A stretch of 64,000 nucleotides of DNA from Proteobacteria bacterium UBA7415. Its GTDB lineage: Bacteria > Pseudomonadota > Gammaproteobacteria > Arenicellales > Arenicellaceae. The stretch spans positions 151,754 through 215,753 of the forward strand of contig DKML01000020.1 in NCBI GenBank assembly GCA_002470515.1. The letters are read 5' to 3'. Shown here piece by piece: positions 17,656 through 28,332 of the stretch. The translations under genes were made by a program, and so were the position numbers. How positions within the stretch are numbered: the stretch's first letter is position 1; each line of letters opens with the position of its first letter. Below the pieces are notes generated by a model. It searched no databases. It saw nothing but the letters and a program-made list of their open reading frames with translations, and was not told where the DNA came from.

Positions 17656-18999
17656 TTGCATTTCCTAATTAAAAAAGGACTTGATTTGCCGCTTCGTGGT
17701 AAACCAGATTCAAGAGTAGAAGTGGCCTCAGATATCAGTTCTGTTGCTGTTTTAGGTGCTGACTACGTTGGGCTAAAGCCAACAATGTTGGTCAAAGAAG
17801 GTGACCAAGTAAAGCTTGGGCAACCGCTTTTCGAAGACAAGAAAAACCCAGGCGTGCTGATAACCGCACCTGCTAGTGGCACTGTAAGGGCCATTAATAG
17901 GGGTGCTAAACGCGTACTAGTGTCGGTTGTGATAGATGTCGACGGCGACGCTGCAGAGACGTTCTTAGATCCGAACAAGCTTGATATCAACGACGTTGAC
18001 GAACAGCAGATTCGTAACATCTTGCAAAAAGCGGGCCTTTGGGTTGCTTTTAGGAAGAGGCCTTACGGCAAGGTTCCAGCCGTTGACGCATCACCTCATT
18101 CTATTTTCGTAAACGCTATGGACACAAGTCCATTGGCGGCGGACCCTGCATTTATCATTGCTGAACGCTCTGCCGAGTTTAGTTTTGGCGTTTCCGTGCT
18201 CAACAAAATGGGTGTTCCTGTTTACGTATGTTCTGAGCAAGGTGCAAAGCTACCTGATGCGAAGGGCAGCAATGTTAAGCAAGCCACTTTTTCTGGCCCG
18301 CACCCAGCTGGCTTAAGCAGCACACATATCCACTTCATAGACCCGGTATATGCCGATAAGACTGTATGGAGTATTGGGTATCAGGATGTTATTGCGCTTG
18401 GTTCATTGTTTACCACCGGCAAGCTAGACCCGTCTCGCTATGTCGCGTTGGCTGGACCTTTAGTTACCTCACCACGAATTTTCAAGACTCGTTTAGGTGT
18501 TAGCGTTAGTGGTTTGTGCGAAGGCAGAACCATTGACGGCGAAAAGCGCATCATTAGTGGTTCGGTATTGCATGGTCATCACGCTAAGGCCAATACTGAT
18601 TTCTTGGGGCGCTACGACAATCAAGTCTCGGTCATTGAAGAGAATAACGATCGAGAATTTATGGGTTGGATTGCACCTGGCGTGTCTAAATTTTCGGCAA
18701 GTAAAGTATTTCTCTCATCGTTGATCAGACCTAGTTCGTACAATATCACCAGTTCTCAGAATGGCAGCCCACGCGCAATCGTTCCAATAGGTGTGTTCGA
18801 ACGCGTGATGCCTTTGGATATTTTGCCTACACCCTTGATCAAAGCGTTGCTGGTAAAAGATACCGATTCGGCGCAAGAGTTGGGCTGCTTAGAGCTGGTT
18901 GAAGAAGATTTAGCATTGTTGTCTTTCGTAGATCCAGGCAAACATGACTTTGCGCCTATTTTAAGATCTACGCTAACCCAAATTGAGTTGGAAGGTTAA
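17656..18999 (+). CDS. nqrA: Na+-translocating NADH:quinone reductase subunit A
   Basis: About 447 residues, normal for NqrA. I favour TTG at 17656, because GAGG sits six bases upstream and the product then begins [15 protein letters not shown], close to the usual [12 protein letters not shown] start. GTG at 17644 would add four residues. The N-terminal barrel-sandwich region contains the biotinyl/lipoyl-like strand (KVKLG-type [15 protein letters not shown] near 50-65), and the central and C-terminal parts contain [15 protein letters not shown]. NqrA is the peripheral cytoplasmic subunit of the six-subunit complex. First gene of the operon; it is followed by nqrB after 4 bp. Confidence 0.95.
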   Translation: MHFLIKKGLDLPLRGKPDSRVEVASDISSVAVLGADYVGLKPTMLVKEGDQVKLGQPLFEDKKNPGVLITAPASGTVRAINRGAKRVLVSVVIDVDGDAAETFLDPNKLDINDVDEQQIRNILQKAGLWVAFRKRPYGKVPAVDASPHSIFVNAMDTSPLAADPAFIIAERSAEFSFGVSVLNKMGVPVYVCSEQGAKLPDAKGSNVKQATFSGPHPAGLSSTHIHFIDPVYADKTVWSIGYQDVIALGSLFTTGKLDPSRYVALAGPLVTSPRIFKTRLGVSVSGLCEGRTIDGEKRIISGSVLHGHHAKANTDFLGRYDNQVSVIEENNDREFMGWIAPGVSKFSASKVFLSSLIRPSSYNITSSQNGSPRAIVPIGVFERVMPLDILPTPLIKALLVKDTDSAQELGCLELVEEDLALLSFVDPGKHDFAPILRSTLTQIELEG

Positions 19000-19003
19000 A
19001 CGC

Positions 19004-20218
19004 ATGTCCTTTTTAAGAAAAACTCTCGATAGGATAGAGCCACACGTATCCTCTGGCGGCAAGTATCCGCAGTTTTACGCGCTCTACGAAGCGGTAGATA
19101 CCGTTTTCTACTCGCCATCTGATGTCAATAAAGGCAGTAATCACGTTCGCGATGGGATTGATCTCAAACGCGTAATGATCTTTGTATGGTTAGCTGCAAT
19201 GCCATGCGTATTCATTGGCTCCTATAATGTTGGCTTAGAGGCCAATACGATTATGGCGACCATGGGGATTACTGAAATTGGTGGCTGGCGCGGCGACATT
19301 TTGGCCTTTTTTAGTATTGGGCATGACCCAGCCAATATGTTTGACAATTTTTGGTTGGGCTTTTGGTACTGGTTCCCAATTTACGCAACGGTGTTTGTTG
19401 TTGGTGGGTTCTGGGAGGTTTTGTTTGCCTCGGTACGCGGTCACGAGATTAACGAAGGATTCTTTGTTACTTCCATATTGTTCAGCCTGATCGTGCCAGC
19501 ATCTTTGCCATTGTGGCAAGCTGCACTGGGTATCAGTTTTGGTATCGTTTTGGGTAAAGAAGTCTTTGGTGGAACAGGTAAGAATTTTCTAAACCCCGCA
19601 CTTACGGGACGGGCTTTTCTATATTTTGCGTATCCCGCTCAAATATCGGGAGATGCTGTATGGACTGTCGTTGATGGCTATTCTGGTGCAACCGCGCTGG
19701 GCGTTGCTGCCGCAAATGGCATGCAAGGACTCAAGGAAGCAGGCTTTACGCTAGAGCAGTCGTTTTATGGTCATATAGCTGGATCCATAGGTGAGACATC
19801 ATTGATTGCTATTGGAATTGGTGGGTTGTTCCTTTTGCTGACCAAAATTGCATCATGGCGAATCATGCTCGGAGTAGTACTAGGTGTAATAGCCACGAGT
19901 GCCATGTTCAATGCGATCGGTAGCGACACGAACCCAATGTTTAGTATTACGCCACAATGGCATCTGGTTATTGGTGGATTAGCTTTTGCTACCGTTTATA
20001 TGGCCACTGATCCTGTCAGTGCATCTATGACTGACACGGGCCGATTTTGGTACGGTTTTCTGATTGGTCTAATGACCATTCTAATTCGTGTGGTCAACCC
20101 AGCGTTTCCAGAAGGTGTTATGTTAGCCATTCTATTCGCTAACTTATTTGCGCCATTAATAGACTGGGCCGTTGTGCAAGCAAACATCCGGCGCCGTACA
20201 GCACGTTACACGCTGTAG
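19004..20218 (+). CDS. nqrB: Na+-translocating NADH:quinone reductase subunit B
   Basis: 404 residues from the ATG at 19004, preceded by GGAAGG at the end of nqrA; a longer frame from 18983 is unlikely. About ten membrane helices. The covalent FMN attachment motif SGATAL is at 227-232, with Thr230 as the expected phosphoester site. Cytoplasmic N-terminal motifs [18 protein letters not shown] and [10 protein letters not shown] are typical. It carries covalent FMN and possibly riboflavin and forms part of the Na+ path. It needs the flavin transferase ApbE, encoded downstream. Confidence 0.96.
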   Translation: MSFLRKTLDRIEPHVSSGGKYPQFYALYEAVDTVFYSPSDVNKGSNHVRDGIDLKRVMIFVWLAAMPCVFIGSYNVGLEANTIMATMGITEIGGWRGDILAFFSIGHDPANMFDNFWLGFWYWFPIYATVFVVGGFWEVLFASVRGHEINEGFFVTSILFSLIVPASLPLWQAALGISFGIVLGKEVFGGTGKNFLNPALTGRAFLYFAYPAQISGDAVWTVVDGYSGATALGVAAANGMQGLKEAGFTLEQSFYGHIAGSIGETSLIAIGIGGLFLLLTKIASWRIMLGVVLGVIATSAMFNAIGSDTNPMFSITPQWHLVIGGLAFATVYMATDPVSASMTDTGRFWYGFLIGLMTILIRVVNPAFPEGVMLAILFANLFAPLIDWAVVQANIRRRTARYTL

Positions 20219-20277
20219 GCGATAGAGTAGGTATTAGTTGTAAGCCATAAGCTTTGAAAGAAAAACTTGGAAATCAC

Positions 20278-21255
20278 ATGATCAACAATCATAAAACGGC
20301 GTTTGAATTGGTTGCTAGTCCAGTAGGGCGTCAGCAGCGAGGTTTTTTAAGCCTTCCTAACGACAACATTGTAAAGACAATCGGTGTAGCAACATTGCTG
20401 TGCCTAGTTTGCTCGATCATTGTTGCCGTGTCCGCAACGGTGCTCAAGCCCAAGCAAGTTGAAAACAAACTGCTCGACAAAAAGACTAATATCCTTTTGG
20501 TCGCGGGTCTAACCGATGGCAGTAAGAGTGTAGATGAACGCTTTGCTAAGATTGAAAGCATCGTCATCGACATGAATAGTGGAATGGTGCAGCAAGATAT
20601 GGACGGCAATGCCTACGATCAGCGTAAAGCATCAAGAGATCCTGAGCGCAGTACCGTACTGCCCAGAGAGCAAGATGTTGCTGTTATTAAGCGCCGAGCG
20701 AACTTGGCAAATGTTTACCTTTTTAAAGAAGAAGACAGACTAAAGAAAATCATACTGCCTATTAAAGGTTATGGGCTTTGGTCAACCATGTATGGTTTTA
20801 TAGCGTTAGAGAGTGATGCTAAAACTGTAAGCGGCATCACGTTTTACGAGCACGGCGAAACACCTGGCCTGGGCGGCGAAATTGAAAACAAGAAATGGCA
20901 GGCCGGTTGGCAGGGTAAGCAGGTAGTCGACGAAAGCGGAGAAGTGGCTTTAGAAGTTATTAAGGGCTCTATAACTGATGCTACATCAGACCCAGAGTAC
21001 AAAGTAGACGGGTTGGCAGGCGCTACTCTTACCAGCAAAGGTGTAAGCAATACGATCGCGTTTTGGTTAGGCGCAAATGGTTTTGGACCCTATTTGGCAA
21101 CATTAAGGCAGCAAGGGTCTGAGGCTACTAAGCAAGATGATACTGCTATGGAAACCGAAGCTACTTTGGAAGAAACAGTTAATACACTAATTGATCAAGA
21201 TGAGTCTATCGTTGATCAATCAACATCAGAGCCTGACTCTGATGGCATACTTTAG
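20278..21255 (+). CDS. nqrC: Na+-translocating NADH:quinone reductase subunit C with extended C-terminus
   Basis: 325 residues from the ATG at 20278 (TTGGA nearby as ribosome site; an upstream TTG at 20254 is less likely). One N-terminal membrane helix (about 33-53) precedes a periplasmic FMN-binding domain. The flavinylation motif reads [10 protein letters not shown], with Thr250 as the expected FMN site; the usual Ser before GAT is Ala here. After the normal end of the domain (FGPYLATL, about 269-276), some 49 extra residues rich in Glu, Asp, Thr and Ser follow. Usual NqrC proteins are about 255-275 residues. The tail is probably disordered and periplasmic. Confidence 0.94.
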   Translation: MINNHKTAFELVASPVGRQQRGFLSLPNDNIVKTIGVATLLCLVCSIIVAVSATVLKPKQVENKLLDKKTNILLVAGLTDGSKSVDERFAKIESIVIDMNSGMVQQDMDGNAYDQRKASRDPERSTVLPREQDVAVIKRRANLANVYLFKEEDRLKKIILPIKGYGLWSTMYGFIALESDAKTVSGITFYEHGETPGLGGEIENKKWQAGWQGKQVVDESGEVALEVIKGSITDATSDPEYKVDGLAGATLTSKGVSNTIAFWLGANGFGPYLATLRQQGSEATKQDDTAMETEATLEETVNTLIDQDESIVDQSTSEPDSDGIL

Positions 21256-21266
21256 AGAGGTTAATC

Positions 21267-21950
21267 ATGGCTAGCGAAGCAAGAAAGGCTCTATTCGAAC
21301 CACTCATTAATAATAATCCCATAGCTTTACAGATTTTAGGGATTTGTTCGGCTTTGGCGGTAACTACGCAATTATCGGTTGCCCTTATTATGTGCATTGC
21401 ACTCACGAGTGTGACCGCGTTTTCAAATCTCTTTATTAGCATAATCCGGAACCACGTTCCTTCGAGTATTCGGATTATTGTTCAGATGACGATTATTGCA
21501 TCCCTGGTTATTATCGTAGACCAGTTGCTTAAAGCGTACGCTTTCGACACCAGTAAAAAGCTTGCTGTATTCGTAGGTTTGATTATTACAAACTGTATTG
21601 TGATGGGACGAGCGGAAGCCTACGCGATGAAAAACACGCCATGGAATTCTTTCCTTGACGGTATCGGTAACGGCCTTGGCTATAGCTTAATCCTAATTAT
21701 CGTTGCCACAGTCCGCGAACTGTTCGGATCCGGAAGTCTCCTAGGGTATCAAATATTAGTTCCAGTTTCAGAAGGTGGCTGGTACACGCCAAACGGTTTG
21801 ATGTTGCTCTCCCCCAGTGCCTTCATCATTATCGGTTTAATCATCTGGGCGATCAGAGCAGCGCGACCTGAGCAGGTAGAAGCACCTGACTTTGAAATGC
21901 AAGACGCGCACTATTCAAATGATCACGCAAGTAAGAGCGGAGCACACTAA
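21267..21950 (+). CDS. nqrD: Na+-translocating NADH:quinone reductase subunit D
   Basis: 227 residues with six membrane helices, from an ATG with a good GAGAGG site. The family motifs [20 protein letters not shown] and the loop [19 protein letters not shown] are clear. NqrD and NqrE are homologous inverted-topology subunits that bind a [2Fe-2S] cluster between them; a Cys in [12 protein letters not shown] and one in ILGICSAL fit that role. It overlaps the start of nqrE by one base (TAATG), so the two are translationally coupled. Confidence 0.96.
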   Translation: MASEARKALFEPLINNNPIALQILGICSALAVTTQLSVALIMCIALTSVTAFSNLFISIIRNHVPSSIRIIVQMTIIASLVIIVDQLLKAYAFDTSKKLAVFVGLIITNCIVMGRAEAYAMKNTPWNSFLDGIGNGLGYSLILIIVATVRELFGSGSLLGYQILVPVSEGGWYTPNGLMLLSPSAFIIIGLIIWAIRAARPEQVEAPDFEMQDAHYSNDHASKSGAH

Positions 21951-22555
21951 TGGACTTAGTTAGTATTGCGGTAAAGGCCATCTTTATCGAAAATCTGGCG
22001 TTAACATTTTTCCTTGGAATGTGTACGTTTTTGGCTGTTTCGAAAAAGATATCAACAGCATTAGGTCTTGGGTTTGCGGTATTTGTGGTACTTGCTATTA
22101 CAGTTCCAGTAAATAACCTGATCTATCAGAACTTTTTACGCGAGGGCGCATTAGATTGGGCCGGCATGCCAGAGGTAGACTTAAGTTTCTTGGGGCTAAT
22201 CTCTTACATTGGTGTAATCGCGGCTTTAGTTCAAATTCTTGAGATGTTTTTGGATCGTTTTGTACCTGCTCTATACAATGCATTGGGTATATTCTTACCT
22301 CTAATTACGGTGAACTGCGCGATTTTGGGCGCATCACTGTTTATGGTTGAGCGTGACTATACTTTTACCGAAAGTTTGGTTTATGGTGCGTCGGCCGGAG
22401 TTGGTTGGGCTTTAGCTATTGCCGCTTTGGCGGGTATTCGCGAAAAGCTTAAATACAGTGATGTTCCGGATGGGTTAGAAGGCCTAGGCATCACGTTTAT
22501 AACCGTTGGCCTGATGGCATTGGGATTCTTGGCCTTTTCTGGAATTCAGTTGTAA
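21950..22555 (+). CDS. nqrE: Na+-translocating NADH:quinone reductase subunit E
   Basis: 201 residues, six membrane helices, normal length. Motifs [20 protein letters not shown] at the start and [18 protein letters not shown] near 115-133 carry the two cysteines expected to share the intramembrane [2Fe-2S] cluster with NqrD. Start codon overlaps the nqrD stop. Integral inner-membrane part of the Na+ pump. Confidence 0.96.
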   Translation: MDLVSIAVKAIFIENLALTFFLGMCTFLAVSKKISTALGLGFAVFVVLAITVPVNNLIYQNFLREGALDWAGMPEVDLSFLGLISYIGVIAALVQILEMFLDRFVPALYNALGIFLPLITVNCAILGASLFMVERDYTFTESLVYGASAGVGWALAIAALAGIREKLKYSDVPDGLEGLGITFITVGLMALGFLAFSGIQL

Positions 22556-22616
22556 TTGAATGTTTATTTAGACACACACGACATATTTTCGTCCCAAGCA
22601 TAAAGAGAAACTAGAC

Positions 22617-23837
22617 ATGTTAGAGATTGGTTTAGGCGTTAGCTTTTTCACCGTAATTGTTTTGACGTTGGTCGCCATTATTTTGTTTGCTAAAAGCAAA
22701 TGGGTAGCGAGCGGTAATGTGAAAATCAGTATAAATGGCGAGAAAACCATCGAGGTGCCGGCTGGCGGAAAGCTGCTCGGCGTGTTGGCCGACAACGGTT
22801 TATTTGTGCCTTCGGCCTGTGGTGGCGGTGGTACTTGTGCACAGTGTCGAGTGAAGATTCATGATGGTGGTGGCGCTATCCTTCCCACAGAACTGACACA
22901 TATCACAAAGAGAGAAGCCGCCTGTGGTGACCGTTTGTCATGCCAGGTCTCTGTTAAAAACGATCTTGAGATCGAAGTCGCTGAAGAGGTATTCGGCGTT
23001 AAGAAATGGGAATGCACCGTTCGTTCTAACGACAACGTTGCGACATTTATTAAGGAGCTGGTTCTTGAGCTTCCTAACGGCGAAGCGGTAGATTTTCGTG
23101 CGGGTGGTTATATACAAATCGAATGCCCGCCGCATAAGTTGCAATATAAGGATTTTATAGTTCAAGACGAATACAAACCAGATTGGGACCACTTCAATAT
23201 TTGGCAATATGAGTCGATGGTTGAAGAGACAGTGGTTCGAGCCTACTCAATGGCAAACTACCCGCTAGAAGAGGGCATCATAATGCTCAACGTACGGATT
23301 GCATCGCCTCCACCGCGTACTGAAGGACTCGCACCAGGAAAAATGTCTTCGTATATCTTTAACCTTCAGCCGGGTGACGCGGTTACTATTTCTGGACCAT
23401 TTGGCGAATTTTTTGCCAAAGAGACTGATTCAGAGATGGTGTTTGTTGGTGGTGGTGCAGGTATGGCGCCAATGCGTTCACATATTTTTGATCAATTAGA
23501 GCGAATTAAAACCGATCGAAAAATCACATTTTGGTATGGCGCACGCAGCTTACGCGAGATGTTTTATGTCGAAGGTTTTGATCGCCTTGCGGCTGAGCAC
23601 CCAAATTTCGAATGGCACGTTGCCCTATCTGATCCGCAAGATGAAGACGAGTGGAAGGGCGACACAGGCTTTATTCATAATGTTTTGTTTGAGAACTATC
23701 TAAAAGATCATGAAGCACCAGAAGACTGTGAGTTTTATATGTGTGGGCCGCCGATGATGAATCAGGCCGTTATCAATATGTTGCAGGATCTCGGTGTTGA
23801 AGACAGCAATATTATGCTAGACGACTTTGGCGGCTAA
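22617..23837 (+). CDS. nqrF: Na+-translocating NADH:quinone reductase subunit F (NADH dehydrogenase subunit)
   Basis: 406 residues. One N-terminal membrane helix (about 5-25) is followed by a plant-type ferredoxin domain with cluster ligands Cys68, Cys74, Cys77 and Cys109 ([13 protein letters not shown] and RLSCQV). Next come an FAD-binding domain with RAYSMANYP and an NADH-binding domain with [13 protein letters not shown] and [15 protein letters not shown]. The C-terminus ends LDDFGG as usual. This subunit takes electrons from NADH and passes them to the 2Fe-2S centre. Last structural gene of the pump; a hairpin follows at 23854-23882. Confidence 0.97.
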   Translation: MLEIGLGVSFFTVIVLTLVAIILFAKSKWVASGNVKISINGEKTIEVPAGGKLLGVLADNGLFVPSACGGGGTCAQCRVKIHDGGGAILPTELTHITKREAACGDRLSCQVSVKNDLEIEVAEEVFGVKKWECTVRSNDNVATFIKELVLELPNGEAVDFRAGGYIQIECPPHKLQYKDFIVQDEYKPDWDHFNIWQYESMVEETVVRAYSMANYPLEEGIIMLNVRIASPPPRTEGLAPGKMSSYIFNLQPGDAVTISGPFGEFFAKETDSEMVFVGGGAGMAPMRSHIFDQLERIKTDRKITFWYGARSLREMFYVEGFDRLAAEHPNFEWHVALSDPQDEDEWKGDTGFIHNVLFENYLKDHEAPEDCEFYMCGPPMMNQAVINMLQDLGVEDSNIMLDDFGG

Positions 23838-23853
23838 TAGTCAAGGTTTATGA

Positions 23854-23882
23854 GAGTCGTTGTTTGGTGGTTTCAACGGCTC
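23854..23882 (+). terminator. Hairpin between nqrF and apbE
   Basis: GAGTCGTTG (23854-23862) pairs with CAACGGCTC (23874-23882) through nine base pairs including one G-U, with an 11-nt loop. Only AT-rich sequence, not a clean T-run, follows. It could be a partial terminator or an RNA processing point that lowers apbE expression relative to the pump subunits. Confidence 0.35.
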
Positions 23883-24037
23883 AAACCAATTTAGCTATTT
23901 ATTTAGTCGATTCCATATAGGCGCCATCGGTTGCTTGGGCTATTCCATAGTTTTAGTGTTGAACGGAGCGTTTACCGAATCGCTCTGACTGCCACTCCCC
24001 CTAATAACCGTAAGCATTGAACTTATCTGTGTTCACC

Positions 24038-25108
24038 ATGATTAAGCCTGCGCAAAATTCTTTTAGGTATGTCTTACTAGGCGTGATTGTGATCGCGACT
24101 CTCGCTGCCTGTGACATTGCAAAAGATAAGGAAGATGAATTTTGGTTGTTTAAGGGCCCAATCATGGGTACCCAATACAGCATTACCGTAGTTGTAAATC
24201 ACAACGCTGAGTCAAACCCTGCTATTGACATGTCTCGATTTGAGCTTGATAAAGGCGTGGTCGAGGTAATGCAGGCGACCAATCAAATAATGTCTCACTA
24301 CATTAGTGATTCCGATTTGAGTCTGCTCAATAGCGAACCCTCAGGGACTGCCGTCGTTGTAACACCCGCTTTAGCTACTATTTTGGCTGTATCGCAACGG
24401 TTATCAGAACAGTCCAATGGCGCATTTGATATAACTCTTGCCCCAGTAATTGACGCATGGGGATTCGGGCCTGCAGGTGAAATAAATGAGCGTCCGAGCC
24501 CTGAGGCGCTGGAATCTCTACGTAAAAAAATTGGGTATCAAAAGTATAAGGTTGTTGACAATACAGTCGTTAAACTGGCAGAGGGCCTCACCTTTAATTT
24601 GTCGGCTATCGCAAAAGGATATGCAGTTGACCAAGTTTCGAACTATCTAACAAAGCAGGGTTTTGGTAATCACTTGGTGGATATCGGCGGAGAACTTCGT
24701 GCGTCGGGGAAAAACCAAGAGGGTGGTGGTTGGAGGATAGGCATTGAAAAGCCACATGTTCTGGGTGGGTTGCGCGATGTCATTGAGCTTACTGATCGCG
24801 CCGTGGCCACTTCTGGGGATTATCGTAATTTTGTAGAGCTTGACGGGCAGCGATATTCGCACACTATCGATTCGAAGTCGTTGAATCCGGTACTGCATCG
24901 ATTAGCGTCAATTACTGTAGTTCACGAAAACGCGACTGAGGCTGACGGTCTGGCAACGGCAATTTTGGCTATGGGTGACGTGCTGGGGATTGAGTTCGCG
25001 CGCGAAAAAGGTTTGAGCTTCTATGCCATGATTCGCGAAGGCGATGACGAATATTCGGTGGTTGTGAGCGATGACTTACATCCACTTCTATATGATAAAG
25101 ACCAATGA
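24038..25108 (+). CDS. apbE: FAD:protein FMN transferase (lipoprotein)
   Basis: 356 residues from the ATG at 24038; an upstream TTG at 24017 is in frame but less likely. A lipobox TLAAC places the mature Cys at residue 25, so the enzyme is a periplasm-facing lipoprotein. ApbE motifs are present: PIMGTQYSI at the start, SAIAKGYAVDQVSNYL, VDIGGELRASG, VATSGDYRNF and YSHTIDSKSLNP (the Mg/FAD site). It transfers FMN from FAD to the Thr of the GAT motif in NqrB and NqrC, both encoded just upstream. About 200 bp separates it from nqrF. Confidence 0.94.
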   Translation: MIKPAQNSFRYVLLGVIVIATLAACDIAKDKEDEFWLFKGPIMGTQYSITVVVNHNAESNPAIDMSRFELDKGVVEVMQATNQIMSHYISDSDLSLLNSEPSGTAVVVTPALATILAVSQRLSEQSNGAFDITLAPVIDAWGFGPAGEINERPSPEALESLRKKIGYQKYKVVDNTVVKLAEGLTFNLSAIAKGYAVDQVSNYLTKQGFGNHLVDIGGELRASGKNQEGGGWRIGIEKPHVLGGLRDVIELTDRAVATSGDYRNFVELDGQRYSHTIDSKSLNPVLHRLASITVVHENATEADGLATAILAMGDVLGIEFAREKGLSFYAMIREGDDEYSVVVSDDLHPLLYDKDQ

Positions 25109-25168
25109 ACCCCTTGAAGCTGATTCGATTGAGCACTAAAGTGTGACTAGAACCGACTGGAGTCTGTT

Positions 25169-25417
25169 ATGAGTACCATAATTCTTACTTTCTTTATTTT
25201 TCTTACCGTTGTTGCGGCAATGGCCGTTGGTGTGATTGTGAATGGCCGAGCTATTAAGGGCAGCTGTGGAGGCCTCAATGACATCGAAGGACTAGGTGGC
25301 GCCTGTGATATTTGCGAAGGTAAGAAGGTTTGCGAGAAGCGCAAGAATTTAATGGAAGAGCAAGCCGAAGCACATCGGCAACAAGCAGATGCTTTACGCA
25401 ATTCTAAGACTTTTTAG
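25169..25417 (+). CDS. nqrM: NqrM, Na+-NQR maturation protein (DUF539)
   Basis: 82 residues after a GGAG ribosome site. One N-terminal membrane helix (about 4-25) is followed by a Cys-rich segment with four cysteines: SCGG, ACDIC and KVCEKR. This is the pattern of NqrM, which helps insert iron into the NqrD/E cluster site. Position 60 bp after apbE at the end of the nqr locus matches other gammaproteobacteria. Confidence 0.93.
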   Translation: MSTIILTFFIFLTVVAAMAVGVIVNGRAIKGSCGGLNDIEGLGGACDICEGKKVCEKRKNLMEEQAEAHRQQADALRNSKTF

Positions 25418-25482
25418 TTTACAACCATCCGAGCGTAAAGACTCGACAGCGACACGACTTTGATCTTGACGACTAGATATAT

Positions 25483-26502
25483 ATGAATCCTTCTATAAGC
25501 ACCCCAGAGACAGTTGTGGAATCTGACGAAGAACTTCAGCCTGCCGAGAAGGCACCTATCAACGGGGAGATTCGTGAGCACGGTGGCAAGATTTGTATTC
25601 ATTATGATGGCCATTGGGTGCGTTATTACCCAGCACCCTCGAATACGCTGTCCGAAAAGAAAGCACTTATTCTATCTCTGCAGAAGCGTGTTTTCCACCA
25701 CACAGAAGCAGGGATAAATTCACCAGGTTGGCGCACCGAGGTTGCTCGAAAGTATTATGAAAAAGAACAAGATCCTGCTCGTAAACGCGTAAATGCAGCA
25801 ATGCTCGCTGGCTCACTGTTCAATCGAGCGACTGATATTTTTGCTAGCATTGTTGATCTAGAAAGAAAAGGCCTGCAAGTAGCGGAAGACAATCCGCTAA
25901 TGAAACAGTGCGAAGCCTGTTTTATGGACGCTCTTGAGCTAGGCAAACAAGTTAAGCATTTTAGCGGCGAGGAGGGCGTTGACGAACTTTGGGGCGAACC
26001 CTTTAAAGCGTTCTCTATGCCTCCTGAAAAATTCTATCATAGTCGTTTTATTAAGCTTGCCCAGACCTTTGCGTCGCTCGATATGATCGTCGATCAAATG
26101 AAAAGCGTATTCAAGGACGTAGATGGCTTTGAAGCCGTATTGCCCATGCTGGATGAGTTGCGCGATGCGGCAAAAGTTGAGGCGGAGACAATGCGCCGCG
26201 ATGAAGTTATTTTTGAGATCTGGCCACGATATGTAGTGGCGAAAGAAGCGCTTGTTTCGTTTAAACCATGCGGCTTATCGCGACAAGCCGATAAAATCAG
26301 ATATTGGGAAGACGGCTTAAGACTGCTGCAAATGGGCGCCAATGTAATCGACTACATAAGCGGTGTTCGTGTACCGATGCCGGTGACCACTCGCAATTTT
26401 ATTGATAGTTGTATTCGTTATCAAAAAAGTGGTTCGTTGGATCGCGAGTTCGCTATTCCGTCGAGCTGCTTTGAGCCACCGCTAACCGCTCCACCATCAT
26501 AG
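25483..26502 (+). CDS. Protein of unknown function, soluble, helix-rich
   Basis: 339 residues, no signal peptide or membrane helix. An acidic, Pro/Glu-rich N-terminal 30 residues precede a short segment around GKICIHYDGHWVRYYPAP (about 35-52) and then a mostly helical body with charged repeats, for example ARKYYEKEQDPARKRVNAAM and the aromatic-rich EIWPRYVVAKEAL. Two close Cys (KQCEAC near 144-147) are seen. I do not recognise the family. It follows nqrM by 65 bp on the same strand, so it might be co-transcribed, but nothing else ties it to the Na+ pump. Confidence 0.75.
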   Translation: MNPSISTPETVVESDEELQPAEKAPINGEIREHGGKICIHYDGHWVRYYPAPSNTLSEKKALILSLQKRVFHHTEAGINSPGWRTEVARKYYEKEQDPARKRVNAAMLAGSLFNRATDIFASIVDLERKGLQVAEDNPLMKQCEACFMDALELGKQVKHFSGEEGVDELWGEPFKAFSMPPEKFYHSRFIKLAQTFASLDMIVDQMKSVFKDVDGFEAVLPMLDELRDAAKVEAETMRRDEVIFEIWPRYVVAKEALVSFKPCGLSRQADKIRYWEDGLRLLQMGANVIDYISGVRVPMPVTTRNFIDSCIRYQKSGSLDREFAIPSSCFEPPLTAPPS

Positions 26503-26640
26503 ATACAACAACCTAGGTGGAGCAATATAAGTGGAGCAATATAGATGGCAAAATGCCTTGGGCTCAACTCGCTGGTATCAGCTAGAGTATTACAGTGAAT
26601 CTGAGTATCAGACTATGATTCCCATAAATCAACGCACATT

Positions 26641-27624
26641 ATGAAGTTACGACAATTTCAATACGTAGTCGAAGTAGTGCGCAACGGCATGAATGTTACG
26701 GCTGCCTCAGAAAAACTGTTTACCTCACAGCCAGGAGTCAGTAGCCAAATAAAGCGCTTAGAACAGGAGCTCGGTATTACGCTCTTTGAGCGTGCGGGAA
26801 AACATCTTAATGGTTTAACTCCCGAGGGTAAGCTGCTAGTAGAGCGATTTGAGTCTATCTTAGACGAAGTCGATAACATTAAGCGCATTGCTAGTGATTT
26901 TAGTCATCCAGACTCAGGGACCATCTCTATCGCTACTACGCATACCCAAGCCCGTTACGTATTACCCCCCGTAGTTACGGAGTTTAGAGAACGTTACCCC
27001 AACGTTAAGCTGCAAATTAACCAAGGTACACCAGAGCAGATTGCTGCACTGACTGACAGCGGTCAAGCCGATATTGGTATTGCAACCGAGGCGTTAGAGT
27101 TATTCGAAAACCTGATTTTGTTGCCGTGTTACCGCTGGAATCGCTGCATCATGGTACCGCGCAACCATCCGTTGGTCGGTATTCCAGAACTTACGTTAGA
27201 GGCAATTGCCGAACATCCAATTATTACGTATACCTTTGGTGTAGCTGATCGTTCGGTAATAAATCGTGCGTTTAAGTCTCGCGGGCTGGATTTAAACGTA
27301 GTACTTACCGCGGCAGATGCCGAGGTTATTAAAGCTTATATACGCAATGGTTTGGGAATTGGAATATGCGCTAGGATGGCGTATGACCCAACCTATGACA
27401 AAGATCTAGTCGTACTTGATGCGGGTAACTTATTTGATTCCAGTGTTACCAGCCTGGCCATTCGTAAAAATACGGTATTACGTGCGTACGTTTACGACTT
27501 TATTAAGTTATTTGCACCGCACTTGGAGCGCTCCGTAGTTGACCAAGCGTTGGCGGCGCAAAACGATACAAGCTTACAAGAGAAGTTATTTAAAGAGCAC
27601 GTAAAAGGTGCAGCAATGCGCTAA
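26641..27624 (+). CDS. cysB: LysR-type regulator of the CysB group
   Basis: 327 residues, close to E. coli CysB (324). The N-terminal winged helix reads MKLRQFQYVVEVVRNGMNVT and AASEKLFTSQPGVSSQIKRL, characteristic of CysB/Cbl rather than LysR proteins in general. The substrate-binding domain contains ATTHTQARYVLPP and TPEQIAALTDSGQADIGIATE, the CysB ligand-site segments. It should activate sulfate assimilation and cysteine genes in response to N-acetylserine. No sulfur genes are adjacent, which is common for cysB. Convergent with the DUF1272 gene. Confidence 0.9.
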   Translation: MKLRQFQYVVEVVRNGMNVTAASEKLFTSQPGVSSQIKRLEQELGITLFERAGKHLNGLTPEGKLLVERFESILDEVDNIKRIASDFSHPDSGTISIATTHTQARYVLPPVVTEFRERYPNVKLQINQGTPEQIAALTDSGQADIGIATEALELFENLILLPCYRWNRCIMVPRNHPLVGIPELTLEAIAEHPIITYTFGVADRSVINRAFKSRGLDLNVVLTAADAEVIKAYIRNGLGIGICARMAYDPTYDKDLVVLDAGNLFDSSVTSLAIRKNTVLRAYVYDFIKLFAPHLERSVVDQALAAQNDTSLQEKLFKEHVKGAAMR

Positions 27625-27691
27625 TCTTCTTTAGCTTCTGGCCTACAACCCCCAGCCTTGCTCGTAATATTTTCTTTGTCAGTTCTGCGAG

Positions 27692-27988
27692 TTAGCTGTG
27701 CGACCGTACCATTTCGCTAAACGCCACTATTTCGTCTTCAGTCAGCTTAGTGAAAACCCGCTTAGTGCTTGCAGGATGTTGTTTAAGCGAAACACCTTTG
27801 CGCCACTCTTTATTCGAACGAATAGGGCGAGGAACAAAGTTGCCACCACAGTTCGGGCACACTTCATGGAGAACCGATTCGACACAATCCACACAGAACG
27901 TGCATTCGTAAGCGCAAATTCTTGCGCGTGGATCGCTTGGGGCTAGATCGGTGTCGCAACGCTCGCAGTTTGGTTTGATTGTTAGCAT
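27692..27988 (-). CDS. DUF1272 domain protein
   Basis: 98 residues. The first 60 match DUF1272: LTIKPNCERCDTDL, then ARICAYECTFCVDCVESVL and CPNCGGNFVPRPIR. Eight cysteines arranged in CxxC-like pairs suggest zinc binding. A charged extension (from about 60) is seen in many members. Function unknown. Single gene, convergent with cysB. Confidence 0.88.
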   Translation of the reverse strand: MLTIKPNCERCDTDLAPSDPRARICAYECTFCVDCVESVLHEVCPNCGGNFVPRPIRSNKEWRKGVSLKQHPASTKRVFTKLTEDEIVAFSEMVRSHS

Positions 27989-28332
27989 AGTGTTTTGGGG
28001 CTCGGAGCCTTTGTGAGTACATTAACAAGAGCAAAGATTGAGAATTGGAAAAGGCATATTTGCTGTGTAATGTGGTGTTGCATGCAGTTTACTCCATTGA
28101 TTAACCCTGTGCCGAATTCGTTATAATTAAGAGAGCTTGGAATCATCAAGCACTTATTGTTATGTAGATATCAACTTGCGAATACCGTGATAATGTTCGC
28201 TTGTTATAATAACTAAATAGAGAAAGCGAGTTTGCGAATAGCTTGATTAATCTAATTAGAATCGCTTGAAGTAAGCAACTGATCTTTAGAGGGTATTTAT
28301 TAGGTCGTAGATTGAATTGAGGGCTTGTCAAA
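27989..28332. other. Intergenic region between divergent DUF1272 and HNH genes
   Basis: 344 bp, AT-rich, no ORF supported. It holds two TATAAT-like hexamers near 28121 and 28205, either of which could be a plus-strand -10 element for the HNH gene, and a short palindrome TCTAATTAGA near 28252. The HNH start is preceded by GAGGG at a normal distance. Confidence 0.4.
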
